A DNA stretch of 64,000 bases from Vibrio penaeicida. Its GTDB lineage: Bacteria; Pseudomonadota; Gammaproteobacteria; Enterobacterales; Vibrionaceae. The number at the start of each line of letters is the position of its first letter. Position 1 is the stretch's first letter. A model generated the notes under the pieces. The model was not told the origin of the DNA and did no database searches. It was given only the letters and a program-made list of their open reading frames with translations. The stretch lies in contig NZ_JAUYVM010000018.1 in NCBI RefSeq assembly GCF_030689305.1, positions 1 through 64,000 on the forward strand. The letters are read 5' to 3'. The translations under genes and the position numbers were made by a program. Below, one piece after another: positions 46,384 to 54,249 of this stretch.

Positions 46384-48275
46384 TAGGCTGCTCCTTTCTT
46401 CAATTGTCCACTTTTCTTTAAGTAAACCAGTAAGATCGAAATAGCGGCTGGAGTGATCCCTGAAATACGAGACGCGATCCCAATGGTCAATGGTTTAGCA
46501 TCAGACAGTTTTGCGACCACTTCGTTAGAGAGACCTTTCACAGTTGAGTAATCAAAATCAGAGGGGATCTCAGTATTTTCATGACGAAGTGATTTTTCAA
46601 TCTCGTCTTTCTGACGTTGAATATAGCCTTCGTATTTGACCTGAATTTCAACTTGTTCTGCGGCTTGAGAATCTTCTAACGCAGGAGAAAACGCATCCAA
46701 TTGCGTTAATTGCTCGTAATTCAATTCAGGACGGCGAAGTAAATCTTCCCCGCTGGCTTCACGCGACATAGGTGTTTTTAGCAGAGCATTAAGAGCATCA
46801 ATTCCTGCGGACTTAGGATTCATCCACGTATCTTTTAAACGTTGACGTTCACGCTCCATGTTATCCACTTTCTCGTTGAAACGCGCCCAACGAGCATCGC
46901 AAACCAACCCTAACTCTCGACCTTTTTCCGTTAATCGAAGATCGGCATTGTCTTCACGAAGTAACAGTCTATATTCCGCGCGAGATGTAAACATGCGATA
47001 AGGTTCTTTAGTGCCCATGGTGGAAAGATCGTCGATCAACACGCCAACATACGCCTGATCCCGACGAGGGTTCCAACCCTCTTTTCCTTGGGTTTGCAAG
47101 CTGGCATTCAATCCAGCCATTAACCCTTGAGCTGCCGCTTCTTCGTAGCCTGTTGTGCCGTTAATTTGTCCAGCAAAGAACAAGCCATTGATAAATTTAG
47201 TTTCGTAGTTCGGCTTTAAGTCTCGCGGGTCGAAGAAATCGTACTCAATGGCATAGCCAGGGCGAACAATATGCGCATTTTCAAACCCTTTCATTGAATG
47301 AACAATCTCGATCTGAACATCAAATGGTAAACTGGTTGAGATCCCATTTGGGTACAATTCATGAGTGGTTAACCCTTCGGGCTCAATAAAGATCTGGTGG
47401 CTGTTTTTGTCAGCAAACCGCATCACTTTATCTTCGATCGATGGACAGTATCGAGGACCGATCCCCTCAATAACACCAGCATACATTGGGCTGCGATCAA
47501 GGTTCTGTCGGATCACGTCATGCGTTTTCTCATTGGTATGGGTGATAAAGCACGGAATCTGTGTTGGATGCTGTGTTCGATTACCCATGAATGAAAATAC
47601 GGGGGTTGGATCATCACCATGCTGAACATCAAGCTCACTAAAATCGACCGTGCGAGCATCAATACGAGGAGGTGTTCCCGTTTTTAAGCGATCTACACGG
47701 AAAGGCATTTCTCTCAAACGATCAGCCAATGCTATCGAAGGAGGATCGCCTGCACGACCTCCAGAGAAGTTTTCCATACCAATATGTATCTTGCCCCCTA
47801 AAAACGTTCCTACGGTCAATACAACAGCATCAGCTTTGAATTTCAGCCCCATTTGAGTCACTACGCCAGTGACTCGATCATTTTCAACAATAATGTCATC
47901 CACCGATTGTTGAAAGAGCGTTAGGTTGGGTTGGTTTTCAAGTGCGTGACGAACAAATGCTTTATACAGAGCACGATCCGCTTGCGCTCGAGTCGCCCGA
48001 ACAGCCGGACCTTTTGACGCGTTTAGGGTACGAAATTGAATACCTGCATGATCAATGGCTTGTGCCATTAACCCACCCAAAGCATCCACTTCTTTGACCA
48101 GATGCCCTTTGCCTATTCCACCAATAGCGGGGTTGCAAGACATTTGTCCTAGGGTATCAATGTTGTGAGTGAGTAACAGGGTACGCTGACCCGTACGAGC
48201 TGATGCGAGTGCGGCTTCCGTTCCTGCATGTCCGCCACCAACAACAATGACGTCAAAAGTTTCGTGATAAAGCAT
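46383..48275 (-). CDS. mnmG: tRNA uridine-5-carboxymethylaminomethyl modification protein MnmG
   Basis: FAD/NADH enzyme that with MnmE (also in this window) installs cmnm5 at wobble U34. FAD motif VIVVGGGHAGTEAALAS, conserved Cys motif MSCNPAIGGIGKG, and C-terminal helical MnmE-binding domain. 630 residues. Transcribed away from oriC, as in E. coli (gidA). Confidence 0.98.
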   Translation of the reverse strand: MLYHETFDVIVVGGGHAGTEAALASARTGQRTLLLTHNIDTLGQMSCNPAIGGIGKGHLVKEVDALGGLMAQAIDHAGIQFRTLNASKGPAVRATRAQADRALYKAFVRHALENQPNLTLFQQSVDDIIVENDRVTGVVTQMGLKFKADAVVLTVGTFLGGKIHIGMENFSGGRAGDPPSIALADRLREMPFRVDRLKTGTPPRIDARTVDFSELDVQHGDDPTPVFSFMGNRTQHPTQIPCFITHTNEKTHDVIRQNLDRSPMYAGVIEGIGPRYCPSIEDKVMRFADKNSHQIFIEPEGLTTHELYPNGISTSLPFDVQIEIVHSMKGFENAHIVRPGYAIEYDFFDPRDLKPNYETKFINGLFFAGQINGTTGYEEAAAQGLMAGLNASLQTQGKEGWNPRRDQAYVGVLIDDLSTMGTKEPYRMFTSRAEYRLLLREDNADLRLTEKGRELGLVCDARWARFNEKVDNMERERQRLKDTWMNPKSAGIDALNALLKTPMSREASGEDLLRRPELNYEQLTQLDAFSPALEDSQAAEQVEIQVKYEGYIQRQKDEIEKSLRHENTEIPSDFDYSTVKGLSNEVVAKLSDAKPLTIGIASRISGITPAAISILLVYLKKSGQLKKGAA

Positions 48276-48362
48276 GAACCGACCTCAGGTATTCAATGAG
48301 TTTAGAGAGCTTAGTAAAAAGGAGCGATATTCTACCCTCTTTAGGGCAAGGAGAGAAACGAT

Positions 48363-48693
48363 TTTGGATCAAAGCGGAGGCTTTAATATATATAAGATCT
48401 TTATATAGATCTTTTATTAGATCTACTATTAAGGAAGCTCGATCTTGTGGATAAGTCAAAAATGATCAACAAGATCATACTTTTTTATACGATCGTTTCT
48501 TGTGATCTACCTTTGATCTGATCGAGGATTAGCTGGGATCAAAATCAATGGTTATACACAGGGGGATAAATAGTATGATCTTATTCTTTGGATAACTATA
48601 GGTTAATAACGGGATAGATCACCATTTATCCACAGGTGGTTTGTTTAAAAAAGCATCACTTGAAACAAGTAAAAGGTCTAAATGTTATTCACA
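48363..48693. other. Chromosomal replication origin oriC
   Basis: The 472-base mnmG-mioC gap contains an AT-rich unwinding region with repeated AGATCT-type 13-mers (about 48385-48430), then DnaA boxes in E. coli-like order: R1 TGTGGATAA (48446-48454), R2 TTATACACA (48552-48560), R3 TTTGGATAA (48587-48595), R4 TTATCCACA (48626-48634), plus TTATTCACA (48685-48693). I count about 14 GATC sites, the Dam/SeqA signature. AT-rich sequence after R1 fits an IHF site. In Vibrio this locus is oriC of chromosome 1. Confidence 0.93.
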
Positions 48694-48721
48694 GGCCGTG
48701 AATTTTTACGGAGAAGAAGAG

Positions 48722-48745
48722 AAAAAGGCGGGATTCCCGCCTTTT
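48722..48745 (-). terminator. Terminator after mioC, before oriC
   Basis: Stem AAAGGCGGG / CCCGCCTTT with loop ATT and a T-rich minus-strand tail, 3 bases past the mioC stop. It should stop mioC transcription before it enters oriC. Confidence 0.88.
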
Positions 48746-48747
48746 GA

Positions 48748-49182
48748 CTAGAATTTTGTGATGTGTTCTTGCAGCCATTCTTCGGCTGCGTCTTCGGGGA
48801 CAGGGGTTTCTAGAATGTTGATCGTAAGGCAATCCGTTATTGGAGTACCACCGATGTCTTCAAGAAGTACATAGGCATGTTTCCCTGCTGCACAGAAGGT
48901 ATCGTAGCTAGAGTCTCCAATCGCAACCACCGCAAACTTAACCTCTGCCATCTTAGGTGGGGTATTTTGAAGGGCTTCAATGAACGGTTGAATGTTATCT
49001 GGGTATTCACCAGCACCGTGAGTGGATGTAATCAGAAGCCAAGTCCCGTTAGCGGGGATCTCTTCGAGCTTAGGTTCATTATAAATGGTCGTTTCGTGAC
49101 CTTTCTCTCTAAGTAGATCGCTAAGGTGGTCACCAACATATTCAGCTCCACCGAGAGTACTGCCGGTCATAATGTGGATCAT
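48748..49182 (-). CDS. mioC: FMN-binding protein MioC
   Basis: A 144-residue flavodoxin-like protein: FMN phosphate loop TGSTLGGAEYVGD, then ITSTHGAGEYPDN and GDSSYDTFCAAGK for the flavin ring. E. coli MioC functions as an electron carrier in biotin synthase assays. ATG 49182 with AAAGGATG upstream is chosen over a start 9 codons earlier. Adjacent to oriC as in enterobacteria. Confidence 0.95.
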   Translation of the reverse strand: MIHIMTGSTLGGAEYVGDHLSDLLREKGHETTIYNEPKLEEIPANGTWLLITSTHGAGEYPDNIQPFIEALQNTPPKMAEVKFAVVAIGDSSYDTFCAAGKHAYVLLEDIGGTPITDCLTINILETPVPEDAAEEWLQEHITKF

Positions 49183-49289
49183 GGACGCATCCTTTTTCTT
49201 ATGAGGCATTCTTTGCCCCCTATTGGTTATTTGAAATAAGCTAACGTGTAATTTCTGCTAATAAACAGAGGCATGGTATCGGATTCGGT

Positions 49290-49298
49290 TGTGGATAA
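49290..49298. promoter_or_regulatory. DnaA box upstream of mioC
   Basis: A consensus box, TGTGGATAA, about 110 bases before mioC; E. coli mioC likewise has a DnaA box in its promoter and is repressed by DnaA. Nothing else was recognised in 49183-49433 except repeats of CCTAGG (49339 and 49354) and the palindrome below. Confidence 0.7.
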
Positions 49299-49408
49299 AC
49301 AGATGACATAATGTGTGGTTAAACGAAATTGTGCGGTGCCTAGGCCTTTTAAACCTAGGAGCCACGCCCGTTGTTACGTATTTATTGTTTTGTTCATTAC
49401 ATGTGTAT

Positions 49409-49431
49409 GGATCCTATTGATAATAGGATCC
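49409..49431. repeat. Perfect palindrome at the tonB 3' end
   Basis: Ten-base arms GGATCCTATT / AATAGGATCC around GAT, beginning 3 bases past the tonB stop. It will form a hairpin in the tonB mRNA, but no T-tract follows, so it may be a 3' stabiliser, a weak terminator or a boundary scar of the accessory block. Confidence 0.7.
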
Positions 49432-49433
49432 GA

Positions 49434-50321
49434 CTAGAAAGAAAAATTGATCGGGACCGTCAGAGAGAGTTTAAGACCTGAAACCGAACTGGGTGGTTTG
49501 ATCAACGGCTGGGCTCGAAACACAAGATCGATGGCTTCTTGATCCAGTGACTGGGTTCCCGAGCTTCTTATTAGGATGACATCCAGCACGTTTCCTTCTC
49601 GATCCATTGTGAATCGGATCACTGGCATACCTTGTTTGCGTAACCGCTTGGCTTTCCTTGGATATTGCTTTTCTCTTTCTAAGTGAGCGTGAAGCAATTG
49701 TTGCCACTGAAGCTTCGCTGCTTTCTCATGTTGGCTGGTTTTGCCTTGTTTTGGGGCGGAAGCATTTGCTGCTTTTATTGGCGCTTCTATGCTTGGTGTT
49801 GACGCCATTTGTGATGGAGACGAAGTCTGTGGTTTCTCACTTTCTTCTTCTTTCTCTTTTTTTGGCATTGGTTTTGGTTGCTCAGCTTTTAGTGGCACTG
49901 GTTCTAAAGGCACTGTTTTGTCAGGCAGCGCTGATTTTTGTGTTTCTGGTATCTTCTTTGGGTCTTCGGTTTCTTTGTATTCTGGTAAATCCAAAGGAAC
50001 AGGTGCTTTTTCTGCAATTAGAGGCGGTTTCGGTGCTACGGGTTTTGGAGTGCGTTGATTCGTTGTCGATTTTAAGGAGTGCTCCGATTGCTGGGTGCTA
50101 GCTTGCTGCGCGTCATTGTTTTGTTCTGCAGGGGCGGCGAGGGGCGCGACCAGAGATACTGAAATGGGGGATGCAGCCGGTGGCGGAGTGAAGTCAAAAC
50201 TCGGTGTCCATAAATAGGCTGTAGCGGCACCAAGATGAAGTGCGATACTTGCTATCACGCCACATACTAACCAAGAAGAACCATGGCTGTTTGTCGTTTT
50301 GTCGCCGGCTAGCAGGTTCAC
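49434..50321 (-). CDS. tonB: Energy transducer TonB
   Basis: Transmits proton-motive force from ExbBD to outer-membrane receptors. 295 residues: a single N-terminal membrane helix (WLVCGVIASIALHLGAATAYLW), a long Pro/Lys/Glu-rich periplasmic spacer (about 65-200), and the C-terminal TonB domain with the YPRKAKRLRKQG motif and IRFTMDREGNVLDV. Starts at GTG, overlapping the exbD stop (GTGA). Last gene of the exbB-exbD-tonB operon driven by a locus-type promoter. Confidence 0.94.
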   Translation of the reverse strand: MNLLAGDKTTNSHGSSWLVCGVIASIALHLGAATAYLWTPSFDFTPPPAASPISVSLVAPLAAPAEQNNDAQQASTQQSEHSLKSTTNQRTPKPVAPKPPLIAEKAPVPLDLPEYKETEDPKKIPETQKSALPDKTVPLEPVPLKAEQPKPMPKKEKEEESEKPQTSSPSQMASTPSIEAPIKAANASAPKQGKTSQHEKAAKLQWQQLLHAHLEREKQYPRKAKRLRKQGMPVIRFTMDREGNVLDVILIRSSGTQSLDQEAIDLVFRAQPLIKPPSSVSGLKLSLTVPINFSF

Positions 50322-50749
50322 GGGTCGTTCCGTTTCGGTTGCTCTAGCCCCACTAAAGCAATTTGCGTATAGCCTGCCGCTGCCAGTTTGTTCATTACCT
50401 TAAGAAGATCTTGATACACCAGCGCTTTGTCTGCTCTGAGATAAATCCTCTGCTCGTTGTCTGGCAGGCTTGTCTTTAAAGCCGTGGTTAGGTTCACTAA
50501 ATCCACGGTATTACTTTCACCGATCACGATCGTTAAATCTTTTTGAATCGTCAGGTAGACAGGATCGTCCTTCATTGGGGTTGGGCTGGCAGAAGAATTG
50601 GGTATGTCTACGGGAACATTCACGGTTGCTAGCGGCGCGGCAACCATCACAATGATGAGAAGCACCAACATCACATCAACAAAAGGCGTGACATTAATTT
50701 CGTGGTTTTCTGCCATATCCTCGCCGGATTGACTGGTTTTAAATGCCAT
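50318..50749 (-). CDS. exbD: Biopolymer transport protein ExbD
   Basis: A 143-residue membrane protein with one helix carrying the essential Asp (INVTPFVDVMLVLLIIVMV) and a periplasmic domain. Three bases after the exbB stop; overlaps the tonB start. Partner of ExbB in the proton channel. Confidence 0.95.
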   Translation of the reverse strand: MAFKTSQSGEDMAENHEINVTPFVDVMLVLLIIVMVAAPLATVNVPVDIPNSSASPTPMKDDPVYLTIQKDLTIVIGESNTVDLVNLTTALKTSLPDNEQRIYLRADKALVYQDLLKVMNKLAAAGYTQIALVGLEQPKRNDP

Positions 50750-50752
50750 GAC

Positions 50753-51613
50753 TTACACCGCCTCTTTGAGCGGTATTTTGGAGTCGGGTTGTTCAGTTTG
50801 TATTGTCCGGCGGTCAAGGTCGCGGCTAACTAATATCATGATGGCGACGGAAAGGTCAGCCAATTGATTCTTGTAGCATCCTATCTGCCGCACGAAGTGA
50901 TTGTAAAATATGACCGCGGGAATGGCGGCAACTAAGCCGATCGCTGTCGCCATTAACGCTTCTGCAATACCCGGTGCAACCACGGCTAGTGTAGTACTTT
51001 GTGATTTAGCGATACCAATGAAGGCATTCATTATTCCCCAAACGGTTCCAAACAATCCAACAAAGGGGCCGACGGATCCAACCGTGGCGAGAATTCCTGT
51101 GCCTTTTGTCATGTTTGAACTCATTGAGACTCCAACTCGCTCTAGACGAAGTTGAACACGTTCTTTTATTCCGTCTTCGCTGGCCGATCCTTGAGCTGAT
51201 AATTTCAGCTCATGCTGGGTTGCAGAAAGTAGTAATTGAGCCGGACCTTGTAAGTCTCCACATAATGTTTCTGCCTCAATTAGGTTATCGGATTGGGTTA
51301 GGGCATTAAGTTGGCGATGGGCTTTTTTGGATGCCAACGAAAGTTGCCACTGCTTTGCAAACAATACGCCCCAAGTTAATACAGAGGCGATGACTAAACT
51401 GATCATCACCGCTTTTACCACCCAATCAGCAGCATGATACATACCCATAGGTGAGAGATCGTGCGCATTGAGTGGGTTCGTCGGTGGGGTTAACTGAGTC
51501 TCTGATACTAGGGGGCTTGCCAGATCTTGAGCTGGCGCTTTTTCAGCAAAGGCGAGGGAAGGCATGAACAGAAAAAGGGTGATGATCATGCTCAGATAAA
51601 GTGATTTACTCAT
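50753..51613 (-). CDS. exbB: Biopolymer transport protein ExbB (long form)
   Basis: MotA/TolQ/ExbB channel subunit of 286 residues. It has a cleavable-looking signal (SLYLSMIITLFLFMPSLAFA) and a periplasmic extension before the first core helix, as in Pseudomonas-type ExbB, and the conserved TVGSVGPFVGLFGTVWGIMN pore region. First gene of exbB-exbD-tonB; the locus-specific promoter motif lies about 70 bases upstream. Confidence 0.94.
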   Translation of the reverse strand: MSKSLYLSMIITLFLFMPSLAFAEKAPAQDLASPLVSETQLTPPTNPLNAHDLSPMGMYHAADWVVKAVMISLVIASVLTWGVLFAKQWQLSLASKKAHRQLNALTQSDNLIEAETLCGDLQGPAQLLLSATQHELKLSAQGSASEDGIKERVQLRLERVGVSMSSNMTKGTGILATVGSVGPFVGLFGTVWGIMNAFIGIAKSQSTTLAVVAPGIAEALMATAIGLVAAIPAVIFYNHFVRQIGCYKNQLADLSVAIMILVSRDLDRRTIQTEQPDSKIPLKEAV

Positions 51614-51683
51614 TCGATTGCTCTTAGTTGGGCGTTCTTGCGCGCTTTTATTGTCGAGTGTTTTTTCTTAATTCCTTATATGA

Positions 51684-51711
51684 ATACCGAATGAGAGAGA
51701 GAAACCCGTAA
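51684..51711 (-). promoter_or_regulatory. Predicted ECF promoter P4 (exbB-exbD-tonB)
   Basis: Minus strand TTACGGGT (51704-51711), 14-base spacer, CGGT (51686-51689). It matches the three other sites of this locus in both boxes and in spacing. Confidence 0.65.
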
Positions 51712-51781
51712 TAAAAACTGAATAAAAAACTGGATTTATATTTTTATTTATAATAATCAGTATCTTGTGCTTATGTTTTTT

Positions 51782-53260
51782 CTAAAATCTTTTTTCCAAC
51801 TTGATACTATATTCGTTTTGGCTGTAGCTGTATATCGCATCCAATGTGCTGTCGACTTTTTGGTATTGCCAAGTAAATGTGGGGGTGAGACTCCAAAACT
51901 CTAATGGTTTTGCGGTAATCAGTAAGGTGTGGTTTTGCTCTTTATCTTCTCTTTTTCCGTTGAGAATTTTGTTGAACCCGTCGTGCCTTCGTTTTTTAAC
52001 CGACGAAAACAGGCTGATGTCCCAGCCGTCAAAGAAGGTACGGTTTACACCCAGCCGTCCACCTAGGGATTGATAGGCAAAGAGTTCTATTTCACTTTGC
52101 TTCTTGTTCCAGTCGATACCGCCAAACACCAGCCACCTTTCGGGTAACTGATACCAATAAGTGCCAGAAGCGGTCCATAGCCAGTCGCTGTTGTGGTCAA
52201 GCTCCGGATCTTTGTAATCCTGATATTCGGCTTTCAATTCTACTTTTGCGGCGCTTTTATTGTTGATGCTGTAAAAGCCATCCAGTTTTAATCCAGGAGC
52301 GATGTAAAGTGTGCGATCGCCAGAGTTGTTGTACTCAGCTTGCGGACCGATAGAAAATTGAACTTTGGCGCTTTGATAGCTGTAGCTAAGACCCGTAATG
52401 AGGGTATGTTTGTTGTACCTTTTTTTACCGTCATTCAGCAACCCATACGCTAGTGTATTGAACTTTACTCCATGGTGACCTGACAGCGAGAACCGTTTGT
52501 TAAGGCTGGCGTCGTAATCCATCCCAAAGCCAGATTCTTTGTCTGGTGTCGTCTGACTTATCCAGCATTGCCCATTAGGCAGTGTCGCTAGGCAGACCGT
52601 GCTTTCGGATGAGCTGTTCAGATTGTCATTGTATGAAGGGCCAAAGCTAAAAGCCCCTTGCCAGCTGTCACGAACTTCGAGTGCTTCGCTGAACGTATCG
52701 ATCGTTCTGATAACCCCCGATGCTCGTGGATTGTCTTGTGGAATACTGTGTTTGATTTCTTTGAACAGATCCAGAGAGTCTCGGTTTTTTTGATTTTCGA
52801 ACTGCACCCGAGCCAGCTCTAGTTTGGCTGGCATGAATTCCGGAGCGAGGGTAAGAAGAGACTGATATTCCGCTTCTGATTCTGCAAGCTTTCCTTCCAC
52901 TCTAAAAAATGCACCTTGAGCGTAGTGCACCAGTAAGGGATCGTATCCTTCCAACCCTTTATATCGGGTCAGAAATCCGTTTGCCTGTTCCCATTGCCTT
53001 GTTTTCACTGCGATATGCAGGGCAGGACCGAGGTCATCTAATGTGTCGCTCACTTCATAGGTGACGCCATCCACGGTTAACGATTGCTCTCTTTCCCGTT
53101 CTTCTTTCAACAGTTCCTGTTCCTTTTCTAGCGCAGAAAGGGCGTCCCGCTGCTGTAGACGCTGGTTTTTGTCTTGATCGGCTAATGTATGCGCACTAAA
53201 TAGAAACGTGAGCGCTAAAGGAGAAAGAGTTAAAAGGGATTTAAGCAAGGGAATAACCAA
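51782..53260 (-). CDS. Slam-family outer-membrane translocator
   Basis: A 492-residue Slam (surface lipoprotein assembly modulator, DUF560) protein: signal peptide (about 1-27, ending HTLA), a charged helical stretch (about 30-62), TPR-like N-terminal domain (about 75-195), and a C-terminal 14-strand-type barrel (about 200-492) ending KLEKRF. Slams move TbpB-like lipoproteins and hemophilins across the outer membrane; the hemophilin-like gene directly upstream is the obvious substrate. The frame starts at TTG with no ATG in the first 100 codons and no clear ribosome-binding site, right after a terminator, suggesting low expression. Confidence 0.87.
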   Translation of the reverse strand: MVIPLLKSLLTLSPLALTFLFSAHTLADQDKNQRLQQRDALSALEKEQELLKEEREREQSLTVDGVTYEVSDTLDDLGPALHIAVKTRQWEQANGFLTRYKGLEGYDPLLVHYAQGAFFRVEGKLAESEAEYQSLLTLAPEFMPAKLELARVQFENQKNRDSLDLFKEIKHSIPQDNPRASGVIRTIDTFSEALEVRDSWQGAFSFGPSYNDNLNSSSESTVCLATLPNGQCWISQTTPDKESGFGMDYDASLNKRFSLSGHHGVKFNTLAYGLLNDGKKRYNKHTLITGLSYSYQSAKVQFSIGPQAEYNNSGDRTLYIAPGLKLDGFYSINNKSAAKVELKAEYQDYKDPELDHNSDWLWTASGTYWYQLPERWLVFGGIDWNKKQSEIELFAYQSLGGRLGVNRTFFDGWDISLFSSVKKRRHDGFNKILNGKREDKEQNHTLLITAKPLEFWSLTPTFTWQYQKVDSTLDAIYSYSQNEYSIKLEKRF

Positions 53261-53273
53261 ATGGTAAAGAAAG

Positions 53274-53303
53274 AAAAACAGAAGCAGCGTAGGCTGCTTC
53301 TGT
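53274..53303 (-). terminator. Terminator between hemophilin-like gene and slam
   Basis: An 11-bp perfect stem ACAGAAGCAGC / GCTGCTTCTGT with a 4-base loop, followed on the minus strand by five T. Read-through would be needed to express slam from the upstream promoter. Confidence 0.85.
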
Positions 53304-53321
53304 ATGAGGGAGGTTCAACAA

Positions 53322-54086
53322 TTAGTTTTTGCTGCCACCAAATGCTGTGTCTAGATCTTTGTTAGTGAAGGTCGCAATACCTGCCAGAGCAGATGCGTTT
53401 GCACCAAAGAAGTGACCTTGAGACGTACCGTTAGTAGACGCACCACCAGTTGTTGCTGTCGCTGTACCGTTAAATGCAGCAGTAGAAGCATTGATGTTTG
53501 CGTTTACGCTAACTGTCAGTGAGCTATTGCTCAAAGTACCAGTTAGAGTTTGTGCGCCAAAGTCTGCTGTGAATTGGTTATTTGTGCCAACCGCTGTTAA
53601 CTTGTTGCCACCAGAAAACTTATTCACACCTGTCACAGTGTAAGTAGCGACACCGCTGGTTGGTACGGTAGTACCTGTGTTATCACCCACGTAGAATACC
53701 GCACGGTTCGCGTAACCTGAGTCGCGGCTGCCTTCGTACCACTCACCAAACCAAACGTCCTGATTTGCAACGCTGGCAAAGTTGTATTGAGAAGTTGTAG
53801 AGTGGCGGCTTCCGCGAGTATGTATACCTTCACGTGTTACACCAAACGGCCATGAAGAGCGCTTCGCCAGGTTTTTAAAATCAACACGTTCTTTACCTGT
53901 CGCACCGATACCCGCGTAACCACTTTCATGGATGATTACAGTGCCGAAGAACAGTGATGCATCGACCTGAGATTCGCCAACTTGACGGTGAGTGTTGTCG
54001 CTGATTGCGCCGTTAAAACCTGCATGAGCCATAGAGCTTAAGCCAAGTAGTGCAGCAGAAATAAGAGTCAGTTTTACTGGTTTCAT
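53322..54086 (-). CDS. Hemophilin-like secreted protein (TbpB-type barrel)
   Basis: A 254-residue exported protein. Signal peptidase I-type signal (1-22, ending AHA) with no lipobox Cys, so it is probably released, not lipid-anchored. The N-terminal half (23-130) contains WFGEW (112-116) and several His (33, 53, 89, 95) that could bind haem. The C-terminal half (about 135-254) is a TbpB/HphA-type eight-strand barrel (LTGTLSN, AAFNGTATA, GHFFGANASALAG), the signature of Slam substrates. Related proteins are the soluble haemophores hemophilin (Haemophilus) and HphA (Acinetobacter). Haem binding is inferred. AAAGGAA precedes the ATG. Confidence 0.8.
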   Translation of the reverse strand: MKPVKLTLISAALLGLSSMAHAGFNGAISDNTHRQVGESQVDASLFFGTVIIHESGYAGIGATGKERVDFKNLAKRSSWPFGVTREGIHTRGSRHSTTSQYNFASVANQDVWFGEWYEGSRDSGYANRAVFYVGDNTGTTVPTSGVATYTVTGVNKFSGGNKLTAVGTNNQFTADFGAQTLTGTLSNSSLTVSVNANINASTAAFNGTATATTGGASTNGTSQGHFFGANASALAGIATFTNKDLDTAFGGSKN

Positions 54087-54180
54087 GAATTATTCCTTTA
54101 AAGATTGAATTTATACTATTGAGAGAACCATTCAAGACATTGGTGCGCACGACAACACCGTGATGTGGTTCTTATATGTA

Positions 54181-54209
54181 TTACCGGATGAACTTTAAAT
54201 ATCCGTAAA
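54181..54209 (-). promoter_or_regulatory. Predicted ECF promoter P3 (hemophilin-like gene)
   Basis: Minus strand TTTACGGAT (54201-54209), 14-base spacer, CGGT (54183-54186), about 97 bases before the ATG. An AT-only imperfect inverted repeat (about 54208-54240) lies between it and the preceding lipoprotein stop. Confidence 0.68.
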
Positions 54210-54249
54210 ATAAAAACGTAAATGATGTTTTTTATTTTATTTTCACTTT

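Noticed and set aside
44059..48275. parS site near parAB
   Set aside because: No TGTTTCACGTGAAACA-like 16-mer was recognised by eye; absence is not proven without a scan.
51725..51775. Fur-like AT-rich stretch upstream of exbB
   Set aside because: The match to the 19-bp consensus is poor and lacks symmetry; the ECF-type motif explains regulation better.
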